A stretch of DNA of 64,000 bases, from the NCBI GenBank assembly GCA_029706075.1, contig JAINUG010000015.1:1831715-1895714 (forward strand), in the 5' to 3' direction. This DNA comes from Aldrovandia affinis. Its lineage: Eukaryota; Chordata; Actinopteri; Notacanthiformes; Halosauridae. Of this stretch, positions 39,950 through 49,870 are shown piece by piece; position 1 is the stretch's first letter; each line of letters opens with the position of its first letter. A program made the position numbers and the translations under genes. The notes below the pieces were generated by a model that ran no database searches, was not told the origin of the DNA, and worked only from the letters and a program-made list of their open reading frames with translations.

Positions 39950-41060
39950 ATTGTATCTTTTATACTAATACAATTGTTCAGTGAAAAACATTTTGTTTAA
40001 CAAGTTATATTTCTTTCCCCCAAAAACATGTGACACAATTATTGACACCCCATTGCCAAATTGGAACTGGGTGTTATGATCAGAAAAAAGCTTTACCTTT
40101 ATGACCATGCACACAAACGGTGGGCTTTAGCATTGGAAGACGGACACTTCTGTTGAAAAGAACCTATGCCATCGGTGAATTATGATGGTAGATCTTTGAT
40201 GGTGTGATGTTGTTTTGCAACTACTGGTCCTAGGGCCCTTGTTAAGGTCAAGGGAACCATGAACTCCAGCAAGTACCAAGACCTTTTGGCCAAAAACCTG
40301 GTTCCATCTGCTAGGCAGCTGAAACTTTGTCACAAATGGATCTTTCAGCTAGGCAATGATCCCAAACATACCACAAAATCAACCAATAAATGGTTAACTG
40401 ACCACAAAATTACTATTTTGCAATGGCCATCTTAGTCTCCAGACTTGAAAATGTGTGGTTTGAATTGAAGAGGGACTGCCCCTTACGGCGGCACGGTGGT
40501 GCAGTGGATAGCGCTGTCGCCTCACAGCAAGATGGTCTCGGGTTCGAATCCAGGCCGGGGGCCTTTCTGTGCGGAGTTTGCATGTTCTCCCTGTGTCCGC
40601 GTGGGTTTCCTCCGGGTACTCCGGTTTCCTCCCACAGTCCAAAGACATGCACGTTAGGCTAATTGGAGAGTCTAAATTGCCCGTAGGTATGAGTGTGTGA
40701 GTGAATGGTGTGTGTGCCCTGCGATGGATTGGCGACCTGTCCAGGGTGTATTCCTGCCTCTCGCCTGGAACGCATGCTGGGATAGGCTCCAGCACCCCCC
40801 CGCGACCCTGACCAGGAATAAGCGGCTTAGATAATGGATGGATGGATGGATGGACTGCCCCTTACACGCAGACTGAAGGATCTTGAAAGATTCCTTTTGG
40901 AGGAATAATCAAAGATCCCCCCCAGTATATCTCATAAAACACTACAGATAACATGTTAATGCAGAATTATTTTTGTAGGACTTTATTTAAAATAATTAGG
41001 GGTGTGAATAATTGTGCCACATGTTTTTTGGGGGAAAAATGCTCAAATTAGTTTTTTGAC
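39950..41060 (+). mobile_element. Tc1-like transposon, N-terminally deleted, split by a SINE
   Basis: Inverted ends share CCCCCAAAAACATGTG..CACAATTATT (about 40,016-40,046) and its mirror near 41,005-41,035. The plus strand keeps the C-terminal half of the transposase: GTMNSSKYQDLLAKNL-like sequence about 40,255-40,300, a decayed LGNDPKHTTKS catalytic region about 40,350, and the RLKDLERF tail after the SINE. The N-terminal DNA-binding half is missing. A SINE interrupts it at 40,487-40,851; the two flanking halves rejoin cleanly across the target duplication. Confidence 0.75.
40487..40851 (+). mobile_element. tRNA-headed SINE with (GGAT)n tail
   Basis: Internal RNA polymerase III promoter: A box TGGTGCAGTGG at 40,497-40,507 (fits TRGYNNANNNG) and B box GGTTCGAATCC at 40,541-40,551 (perfect). 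The body includes TTTGCATGTTCTCCCTGTG, CCCACAGTCCAAAGACATGC and GGGATAGGCTCCAGC, a widespread fish SINE body, and ends in ATGGATGGATGG. Identical 14-bp direct repeats GGACTGCCCCTTAC flank it (40,473-40,486 and 40,852-40,865). Full-length and well preserved, hence younger than the Tc1 it split. Exact family name not assigned. Confidence 0.9.
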
Positions 41061-41198
41061 CATATAATATAGCTCATTATCAGTGTTGTTTATTTGTTTA
41101 CAATGGTGTAAATAAGTGAGTGAGACTGTATATATATATATATATCAGTGGTGGGCCGTCAGGGCCTGCAAGGCCTTCTCTGCTGGCCTAAAAAATAT

Positions 41199-41715
41199 CT
41201 GAATCACAGACTGATGTTAATTATATTTTGTCCATGAATACTTATTAAATAATTCCAAATGGTCTGTCCGCTTCCTTTCATAGCTTTTCCCCTGGTTGCG
41301 CTGCATCCAGACGTGTATTTTCATATTAAAGCATTTAACCAATCATATTTCAGCCATCATTTGTTGCCACGGTCAAAGAAATCTGCCTGGAGGCCTTCAC
41401 AATCAATTCTGAAGGCCCTGTAGCATAAAATAAGTGTTGATCAAACTGTTGCTTCAACCAATCAAATTTTGAGTTGGAGACACCAAGGCCTTCTAGAAGG
41501 CCTAGGTACGTCAGCGTATTCACACCCTTTGATTGGATAGTCAGAGAGTGTCTGACTATGATGTAATGTGATTGGTTAAATGCTTTAATATGAAAATACA
41601 CGTCTGGAAGGAGCGCAGCCAGGGGAAAAGCTATGAAAGGAAGCGAACAGACCATTTGGAATTATTTAATAAGTATTCATGGACAAAATATAATTAACAT
41701 CAGTCTGTGATTCAG
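41199..41715. repeat. 147-bp inverted repeat with 223-bp spacer
   Basis: Left arm 41,199-41,345 runs from CTGAATCACAGACTGATG to TTAACCAATCA; right arm 41,569-41,715 is its reverse complement with few differences (for example GTTGCGCTGCATCC against GGAAGGAGCGCAGCC). The spacer contains two further short inverted AGGCCTT motifs. Strand pairing of transcripts would give a ~147-bp double-stranded stem. Confidence 0.85.
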
Positions 41716-42190
41716 ACATTTGAGCGGACATTTTCAGCCTAAAGCGAATTAAAACTTATGCCAGAAATACGACATGGCAGGCTCGACTTTCAGCATTAGC
41801 TTCGATGGCGATAGAAAGAAAGGAGGATGGATTTTGTGTACAAATAATAAGGATTTTTGGTGAGTAAAATGTTGCTATTTTCCTAAATAATATTGCAATT
41901 TTATGAGGTTATTATTGATGTTTCATGTTACAATCTTGTTTAGCTAGCTATCTAACCAGCTAAGTTTATGTAATAAACATGAGCTGTGACTCGAATAAAA
42001 ATAGCGATCATAAAACAGGTCAGCTAGCGCTTTTTCTTATTATGATCAGTGTGTGTGTATAATTTAATGAAGTGGCTAACTTATTATAGCTAACCACCTT
42101 AGTCTTTAACATTAACATAGCATAATAAGAATAAGATGGTTTTTATAGCCATAAAATAGTTGTTGAGGGGTGGATCGATTCAGACGGAGC

Positions 42191-42355
42191 CATAGGCGTA
42201 GCGTGCGGGGTGCTACCACCCCCCCCCCGGTCCGCGAAATAAATAAACTGGTCTCAGCTTTTTCTCGCGTGTAACCCCCCCCCCCCGGTCTGGGAAAATG
42301 AAACCGGTGAACGGTGAAAGGTTGGGCAGCGTTACGTTACTGCGCTACGCCACTG
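42191..42355. mobile_element. Tiny terminal-repeat element nested in the hAT-like element
   Basis: Ends CATAGGCGTAGCG and CGCTACGCCACTG are inverted copies (11 of 13). The interior has two runs of nine or more C's, each followed by GGTC. The 8 bases on each side (GACGGAGC and GGCAGAGC) match at six positions, as for an old 8-bp target duplication. CAGTGGCGTAGC-type ends are common among fish hAT-derived MITEs. Confidence 0.5.
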
Positions 42356-42419
42356 GGCAGAGCACTACTGAAGGCCTAGGTGTGAAATGCACGGCCCGCC
42401 ACTGATATATATACATATA

Positions 42420-43747
42420 CAGTGCCGTGAAAAGGTATTTGCCCCCTTCCTGATTTCCTCTATTTTTGGATATTTGTCACACTGAATGGTTTCAGATCTT
42501 TATACAAAATGTAATATAAGACAAGGAGAACCCGAGTAAACACAACATACAGTTTTTAAATGATAATTTCATTTATTGAAGTAAAAACGTTATCCAACAC
42601 CCATGTGAAAAAGTTATTGCCCCCCTTAACTTAATAACTGGTTGCGTTGCCTTTAGCAGCAACAACTGCAACCAAACGCTTCCTATAATTGGATATCAGT
42701 CTTTTACATCGCTGTGGAGGAATTTGGGCTCACTCTTCTTTGCAGAATTGCTGTAATTCAGTGACATTGGTGGGGTTTCAAGCATGAACTGCTCGTTTAA
42801 GGTCCTGCCACAGCATCTCGATGGGGTTCAAGTCAGGACTTTGACTAGGCCACTCCAAAACCTTAATTTTGTTTCTTTTGAGCCATTCTGAGGTGGACTT
42901 GCTCTTGTGTTTTGGGTCATTATCCTGCTGCATAACCCAATTATGCTTCAGCTTCAGATCACGGACTGATGACCAGACATTCTCCTTCAGAATTTTCTGG
43001 TAGAAAGCAGAATTCATGGTTCCTTCAATGATGGCAAGTCTTCCAGGCTCTGAGGCAGCAAAGCATCCCCACACCATCACACTACCACCACAATGTTTGA
43101 CTGTTGGTATGATGTTCTTATTGTGAAATGCTGTGTTTGCTTTACACCAGACATAACGGGACCTGTGTCTTCCAAAAAGTTCCACTTTTGACTTGTCTGT
43201 CCACAGAACATTCTCCCAAAAGGCTTGGGGGTCATCAATGTGTTTTTAAGAAAAAATGTGAGACGAGCACTCATGTTTCTGTTGCTTAGCAGTGGTTTGC
43301 CCAGAGCCTTAGAAATGGCTTTGTAACCCTTTCCAGACTGATATATCTCATCTCTTCCAGAATTTCTTTTGATCGCGTCATAGTGTGCTACTTGTCGAGA
43401 CCTTGTAGCCTACTTCACATTGATGGTAAGGTTCTATATAAGTCATGTTTACATTCAACAGGGCTGACAGTAAAAGCCTGGGTGTGTCTGCTCTAATTGA
43501 ATCCAATGATCAATTACATTTGGTGAATTGGCTAATTGAGTAACTAAGGGGGCAATTACTTTTTCACACAGGGCCAGTTGGTGTTGGATAACTTTTTTCC
43601 TTCAATAAAGGAAATGATCATTTAAAAACTGCATTTTTCTCCTAGTCTTATATTACATTTTGTATGAAGATCCGAAACCATTCAGTGTGACAAATATGCA
43701 AAAATAGAGGAAATCTGGAATGGGGCAAATACTTTTTCATGGCACTG
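42420..43747 (-). mobile_element. Tc1-like transposon with ~210-bp terminal inverted repeats
   Basis: TA flanks both ends (42,418-42,419; 43,748-43,749). The end CAGTGCCGTGAAAAGGTATTT is mirrored by AAATACTTTTTCATGGCACTG, and similarity extends ~210 bp inward, including TGACACTGAATGGTTT-type and TGTTGGATAAC blocks. Such long repeats with internal binding sites are the IR/DR type. The minus strand carries the transposase C-terminal two-thirds. The DNA-binding N-terminus is largely deleted near 43.3-43.43 kb, so the copy depends on another source of transposase. Confidence 0.9.
42778..43274 (-). pseudogene. Tc1 transposase, catalytic part
   Basis: Minus-strand reading from about 43,274 gives SARLTFFLKN, then (in another frame) FCGQTSQKWN/WTDKSKVELFGRH around the first catalytic D. 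A clean 135-residue frame (43,185-42,778) follows with GGSVMVWGCFAASEPG, NWVMQQDNDPKHKSKST (second D) and WPSQSPDLNPIEMLW (E). So the DDE core is well preserved, but the N-terminal paired HTH region is missing and one frame change precedes the 135-residue part. Confidence 0.85.
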
Positions 43748-44299
43748 TATATATATATAAACTGTATATGTATATGTATATATATACACCAAGAAATATC
43801 ATCATATAATCAGAAATATCTGCTATTGTTCTGTCTGTTGACACATACATAACAATAGCCACTAATTCAGTTTCACAACTGCATTCATTTCTGAAATCAG
43901 TTGAGCAAAATCCATTTCATAAATCTTGGATCACAGAGAACATAATTCAAAAGGCTTAATTTCAGCATATTCCCCTTAGAAAAAGACATTTGTCTGCTGA
44001 GCAGTGTAAATGGAAGTGAGTTCATCCAAAGAAAACTGTATCGTTTGGATTTTTAAGTCCACAAGCTGCAGTTAGCAAAGCTTACCTCTTGTATGCATCT
44101 TGGCCATTTCAACTACACCTCTCCAAGGGTTTTGGCTACCTTGCAGGTCTGTTTAAAGGCCTTAGTTCCAGGTCACTTACAAGGTCAGCATCAGTTTGAC
44201 CTAACCCTACCACTGAAAAATATGAGTCATGCAAGCCATAATTTCTCATATTTGAATTTTAGCCTCATGACATGGATTCCCTGTGATGGATGATAAAGC

Positions 44300-44673
44300 A
44301 TGTCAATCTGTGCTATATTTAACCAGTGACATTTTTATTTTAATATTCTCATTCCCCTTTTACTCACAATCTGATATCAAACCCAGACCATGCCAGTGCC
44401 GACTGGCGTCACATACTTGGTGGTAGTGTCTCCCAGGGAGGAAGGGATTTAGTTGGCAGGGGTGACCGTGTTTCGTCGCACACCAGTGACCTGCTTTGGT
44501 CAATCAGGCACCCACAGTCTGCCTGTGCATGAGAGCCACTCTCCCAAATTGGAAGCAGGGGTTGCAGCAAGTGCGGCTTGAGAATACGATTGGGCATTCC
44601 AAATTGTGAGAAAAAGGGGAATAAGAATATTAAAATAAAAATGTCACTGGTTAAATATAGCACAGATTGACAT
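44300..44673. repeat. 71-bp inverted repeat around a GC-rich insert
   Basis: Left arm 44,300-44,370 (ATGTCAATCTGTGCTATATT to CTCACAAT) is mirrored by 44,603-44,673 with only two or three differences. The 232-bp spacer is GC-richer and includes CTCCCAGGGAGG and CTCCCAAATTGGAAGC. Shortly after the right arm, AACCAGTGACATTTTTA of the left arm recurs in direct orientation (about 44,708). It may be a foldback element or an insertion accompanied by inverted duplication of its flank. Non-coding. Confidence 0.65.
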
Positions 44674-44719
44674 CTGGGCCTCATGGATGGGCCTCCATCA
44701 GCCCCCAACCAGTGACATT

Positions 44720-47700
44720 TTTAATGGATTCAGTTGCTTCAGTAGCTCTGTGTATACAACAGTTGTCCAGCCGAAGCTCAAACTGTGTGTTTCAAGCCGG
44801 GTGGGATGCTGAAAGTACAGTTTGCTCCCAGTCTGAGGTGCTATTCCTCCCGTGAATAATCCCAAGACGATATCCCTGGATTCCTGACTTGCATTGGAGC
44901 AGCACCATTTCACACTTTTTCTTTCTCTTGGCATTGCTTTTTCAGCTGCCTGGAGTGAAAGATTCTAACACATGAGGTCACACTTCCCCAGAGAGAAGGT
45001 CTCTTGTGAAACTGGAGGCTATATTAGCACTACTTAGTAAAACAGCCTTTGGCCCTTCCATCCAGTCCCTTCTGTACACTTCTGTATTGTTAAACATACT
45101 CAATAGTAGCCTATGGACAAGATGGAGTCAATAGAAATGTTGTAAGCCATAGATACATAAATTCTCATGGCTTCAAATGATTACACTATCCATGCTTTCT
45201 GAAAACAGTGGAACCAGCACACTCATAAGATTAATAGTACAATTACAGATATATCTAAATAAAAATATTTCAAATGAAACATTTTCATCAGTAGCCCTGA
45301 GGAATTATAATTGAATTGAGGATTCAGTAGTTGACAGCATGCACACTCTAATTACATAACACACTGTGTTAACTAATGATCACAAGTACAGCTTGATATA
45401 ATTTCAGGCCTATTTCCTGTACAATTCAACTGTACCATTGATCTAGATATTTTAATTATTTGCAAAGCTATCTACAAGTTTATGGTATCTCCTTACATTG
45501 AAATATTGATGCTTTCCTTTTTACTATGTTTGAAAGTACATTGAATTTAATCTAAATGTCAATTTCAACTCCTCAACATTCTGACCAATAAATAGTTATA
45601 GCTGTATATATCAATTGCTTCACCCCTTTTCACAGCTGCTACGTGTTAACTGGGAACATAAAGATGATTCTTTCCAGTCAAAGGAGCGAAATACATTTTA
45701 TATAATGTACAAAAATAAATGGAGCCTTCAAAAGTCCAAACTGAAATAACAACGGGGGGAAAGTGGCATGCACCAAATTAAGCCCATGTTCTGAGACTGC
45801 AGCACGCACACGCGGTGTGGAATACGAAGGCCCGTCACCTCCACTTCCTTACTCATTTCCTGCCATAGAGCCCATGGGACATCCAACCTGTTGATGCGCA
45901 CCTCCGCTCTCTAGTTGACTATCAGGAGCACCTTCCCCGGGCTGCTTAACTGGCCTCAAGGCAATCCCTGATCACTGACAGATGCTGTAACCTCCTTTGA
46001 TGCCAGTTAGTCGCCCCTCGAGGGAGGGGTGTACAAGGAATTGCTATCGATCTTCTTTCAGACATGGGCGAGAGGAGGCAGGCAGTGAGTCAGCAGGAGA
46101 GCGGTGGTTGAGTTTGAAAACATTCTTGCAGGTTCGGTGCCTCACCAAAGCCATCCATTCGCCTCCCCATCCCTTGTGGGTTTTGGTGCTGCAATGAATG
46201 CGGGGCAAAGCGGGCGAGTCTTTGCGTGAGACCTCTGCTGCACTAGGTTGTACCTCAGGGAAAAACATCAGGTCACAGTAGCATGTTCATTTATGCCTCC
46301 AAACAGTGTGCAACTAAAATACCACTGCACACTGGATCTCTTGTGTGGGATAACTAGCATGAATGAGCCATGTGTATCTGACATTTTACAGCTGTTACTC
46401 TTTATATGGTTCTAGAGCCCCCACTCCTCTCTGCTGCTCTGACTGCAGAGGGTCAAATATTTGGGATATATTTTCACAGAAGGGTGGGCCGGATGTGAGG
46501 AAAGACAGGGTTTGGCTTTTCTGTGTAAGTCTTGGAGTGCTCAATCAGAGAATGCTGTACTCATTCAGGAACCTTTGGAGTCTAAAGGTTCTAAAGTTTA
46601 AAATCTAAAGTTTAGACATTTAGGGTGTGGGACTTCTGGTATAAAGCAATCACAGCGATGCTTTAAAATCATCAGTGATGCTTTAAAATCATCATCTTCA
46701 TAATTATTGCTTACATTAAACCACATTAGTCGCTTGTCTTTCATTTGAAGTTTCTTAACGTTGCAAAATGTCTCTAAGAAAATTCTTGTATATACAAATT
46801 TTAGATTCCCAGGAATGTGCTATGACTGCAGGCTTGACTATGTTTTGCAAATGTTCCTTCAAGTTATATTGATTAACTGGGCAGCTCTGCCTGCAGAACC
46901 AAAAATAATACAAAAATAGAGGGGGTGTGATGCAACCAAAACACCATCTTTTTGCACAGGCACAATACAACACAGCCGCTGTGATCACAAGGAGTTTGTG
47001 GAAATTAAAATCCAGTGCAAGTTTTGCATGGGACATACCTACATCCACACAAAATATTATCACACAACAACACCTAAGGCTTTGAGAGGGATGAGGAACA
47101 AGCAACGTTCCTTGTTGTTTATTCGTTTACTTCCTGAATGTATGAATAATATGCAAAATTTGTCATTAAAGCCTGTCTTTCTACAAAAAAAATGATTTGT
47201 GCAAATTCAACATCAAATGAGGAACCTTTTTCCAAGAATAGAACTGTGAATAGCATTTCAGTTTGATAAAAACTGCATAGCTGACAAACTGAAGAGATCT
47301 GAGGTGGCTTTTTAAAAAGCAAATACAATAACTTTTGTTACGCAGGCAACATTTGTTGTAGCTTTTACATTTTGCTTGTCATGTATCACCAGATGCTAAC
47401 TAAACTAACTAACTAACTAACTAAATGCTAACTAGGAGATTCTTGAATGAAAACTGCCTTACTGAATATCTTATACAGTAAAAGTAGAAGTCAATTGCCC
47501 AGATGCATGCTGCTCACAGTGCAGATTCGCTGCAAAGTGTGGTCACCTTTAGCAACAGGAAGCGGGATGCAAACACTCTCAACCAAACAAAGCTCTCACT
47601 TAGGCTCAATTTCACCTATCCAGAGCCCTTCTGTTATTACAGGAGATTAAGGACCATAAAATCTAACGACAGTCTGTATATGGAGCTTCTTAACCACAGC

Positions 47701-48085
47701 ATAATCAGAGGTTGCTTGGCAGGGGCATCAGCATGGGCCTATTAAATTGACTCATACTATAACAAAGTTTGTGAAAAATTGTCTGTGACATTCTGATGAC
47801 TCACATCCATGCTACAGTATATGTTAATGTGGCCAATTTTGTGATATGGAATCACTTGGAATTATTTGGAACGCAGTACAAGGTGGGCTAGGCCAAAATG
47901 AGAAACTGAAGTAGCGAGGAAATAAATCTACAGGAGATCAACATTTCCTGTAAATCTTAATAATATGAACAAAAATGTAATTTAGCCAAATATACCATTA
48001 GAATGACTACAGTATATATGATTAATTTTGCTGTGAGTATAAAACCAAAGAAAAGATAGAATCTCCCTCCTCAGTATGTCATCAA
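44720..48085. other. Non-coding stretch with one GC-richer patch
   Basis: No gene is recognised. The patch at about 45,780-46,270 is GC-richer, contains few repeats and has the look of a conserved non-coding element or an unrecognised exon, but no frame with a known motif and convincing splice sites was found. A small CTAA tandem lies at about 47,400-47,424. Confidence 0.35.
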
Positions 48086-48089
48086 GCAC

Positions 48090-49870
48090 CGTCAGCACCC
48101 ACCTTGCCTGTACATGGGATGTAATCGTTACTGTGAGGTTGTCCATGAACACATATTGCTGGCTGGTGAATGCCTGATTCTGGTTTCTTTTCTAGCAGCT
48201 GTTATGATGAGGTTCATTACCATGATGAAAAGGATTGGGGAGATGCATCCAGTTGCAATCCCTTTTTCCAAGTCTTGCCACATGTGTTGTGAAGTGGATG
48301 GTTTTGAATCGTAACTTGATTCCTCCTAAATAACTGGTGATCATTCCCTTGATGTGATGAGGGGGATGTGATTACATGGGGGACAGGCCCATATGCGTTG
48401 ATTAAGTCTAAGCAGACAACTGTCAGGTCGCCTATATTTGCCTCCTGGATCAACTTATTGAGGACTTTGGTCTGTTCTGGGCACCCCAAGAAGCCTGGGA
48501 GTCAACCTTTCTGGGCAGATGTGTCAATGTATCCGTTCTCAATCATACTGTATATGAGGTACTCCTTTTTGCCAGCTTTGAAAAGAAGCCCTCCTTGCCC
48601 TCCATGCTGAGGAGGGAGATTGTTCTGAATGGATTGATCACTGAGGAATTGAACTCCTGTCCAATTACAGACCAATCTCCAACCTCCCGTTCCTCGCCAA
48701 AGTTCTTGAGAAAGTCGTGGCCTCACAACTCCAGTCACATCTCTCAGACAATAATCTCTATGAAGTCCTCCAATCACCCGGTTTCGGCCCGCGATGACAC
48801 TGCAGTGACACAGCACGGAAACGGCCTTGATAAAGGTCGTCAACGACCTGTTGATGGCAGCCGACTCTCAACTCGCCAACGTCACCCAGTATCCTGGTCC
48901 TACTCAATCTGAGTGCTGCATTTGACACCGTGGACCACAACATCCTCCTCCACCGCATCGAGACCTACACCATGGTCACGGACACAGCCCTGAAGTGGTT
49001 CACCTCCTACCTCACCAACCGGAGTTATCACGTGTCACTGGGGGCTTAATCCCCTTTTTCTATTTCCAGGTCCCATGACACTGCAGTGACATGCGGTGTC
49101 CCACAGGGGTCAGTGCTGGGGCCCATTCTGTTTTTAATCTACTTACTCCCACTTGGACGTATCATCAGACTGCTTCCAAAGCCTTCAAACTATTATTTTT
49201 GTGTATGTTGTAGGGTATACTGCTGTGGCCTGGTACAGCTTCTGACTTTGCCTGGTGTTTCAGCCTTTGCTGGTGTTTCGGTCCTGCAGATCTTTGGGTT
49301 GGTGCCTAGGGCCTGACCCCTGGAGGTGTAACTGTGGGTCTCTCCGAGGAACTCCTCCACTTCCTCTTTTGGGCACATCAGTTTCACAGATTTTGTTTCA
49401 CCCAGTAGTGATTTGGTGAACCTGTATGGGTCTTATAGCTCTCTGTAGCTCTCTCTTCCTCAGTTTTGATGTGTCCTCTGCTCTTCTTACTCCGCTTAGG
49501 TATTCCCAGAGTCTGATAGTCATGTCCTTGATGCTTTCCCTTTTGTCAGCACTAACGTCAAGTCTTTCCCATTCCTTGAAGTAACTCGTCTTTGGCCATT
49601 TGATTCTTTCTCTTTGGATTTCCGGGGCGGCATCATTCTGGTTTCTCCTGTACATTTAGGCTGACCCTGACTGGAATTATCCTGCATCTCACCAGGTGCT
49701 AGAACTGCGCACTGCACCTGTGTCTCTCCTCTTCCACATTTGGTCCTGGCTTGGTGTATTTTTATCCCCTTTGTATTCTTGCAGACTTTTCCACAATGGC
49801 ACTTTACTTCTAATGCCTCCCCAGTTAAGGCTGTTTTTGTGAGACTTTCTGTGTCCATGTAGCTATCTTA
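48090..49870 (-). mobile_element. LINE with N-terminal zinc finger, decayed, split by another LINE
   Basis: Reading from the right on the minus strand, an N-terminus at 49,858 contains a finger CHCGKVC...KIHQARTKC. This is followed by ERIKWPKTSYFKEWERLD (about 49,605) and PKEEVEEFLGETHS (about 49,370). The reverse-transcriptase part resumes at 48,602: NGYIDTSAQKG, CPEQTKVLNKLIQEANIGDL, TVVCLDLINAYG (palm strand with catalytic D), then SYLGGIKLRF and DNLTVT (YMDDLT-like). These are landmarks of a fish LINE family with an N-terminal C2H2-type finger; clade not assigned. Several frames are needed and much of the middle is missing. The gap at 48,612-49,185 holds an opposite-strand LINE piece. Confidence 0.75.
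48612..49185 (+). mobile_element. L2/Rex1-type LINE reverse-transcriptase fragment, nested
   Basis: The plus-strand reading in several frames gives [47 protein letters not shown] (catalytic D), [16 protein letters not shown] and [20 protein letters not shown], which are consecutive motifs of L2-type reverse transcriptase. The YADD motif that should follow is lost. It is truncated at both sides and inserted in the minus-strand LINE. A related but distinct copy lies on the minus strand at 51.6-53.3 kb. Confidence 0.8.

Larger units (their letters stand above)
41146..42404. mobile_element. Non-autonomous hAT-like element with long internal inverted repeat
   Basis: Ends are CAGTGGTGGGCCGTC at 41,146 and the mirror GCACGGCCCGCCACTG ending at 42,404. 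It sits in an AT microsatellite, with ATATATAT on both sides, consistent with (but not proof of) an 8-bp target duplication. Inside lie a 147-bp inverted repeat (41,199-41,345 / 41,569-41,715) and a smaller nested element (42,191-42,355). No transposase is recognised. The left end resembles the isolated end at 4,001. Confidence 0.75.

Noticed and set aside
40487-40560. Possible tRNA gene (A and B boxes)
   Set aside because: No tRNA acceptor/anticodon fold is evident, and the sequence continues into a SINE body with tail and target duplications.
25721-48085. Search for NUBP1, the mammalian neighbour of TVP23A, on the minus strand
   Set aside because: No P-loop (GKGGVGKS-like) or other NUBP1 motif was seen in any frame.
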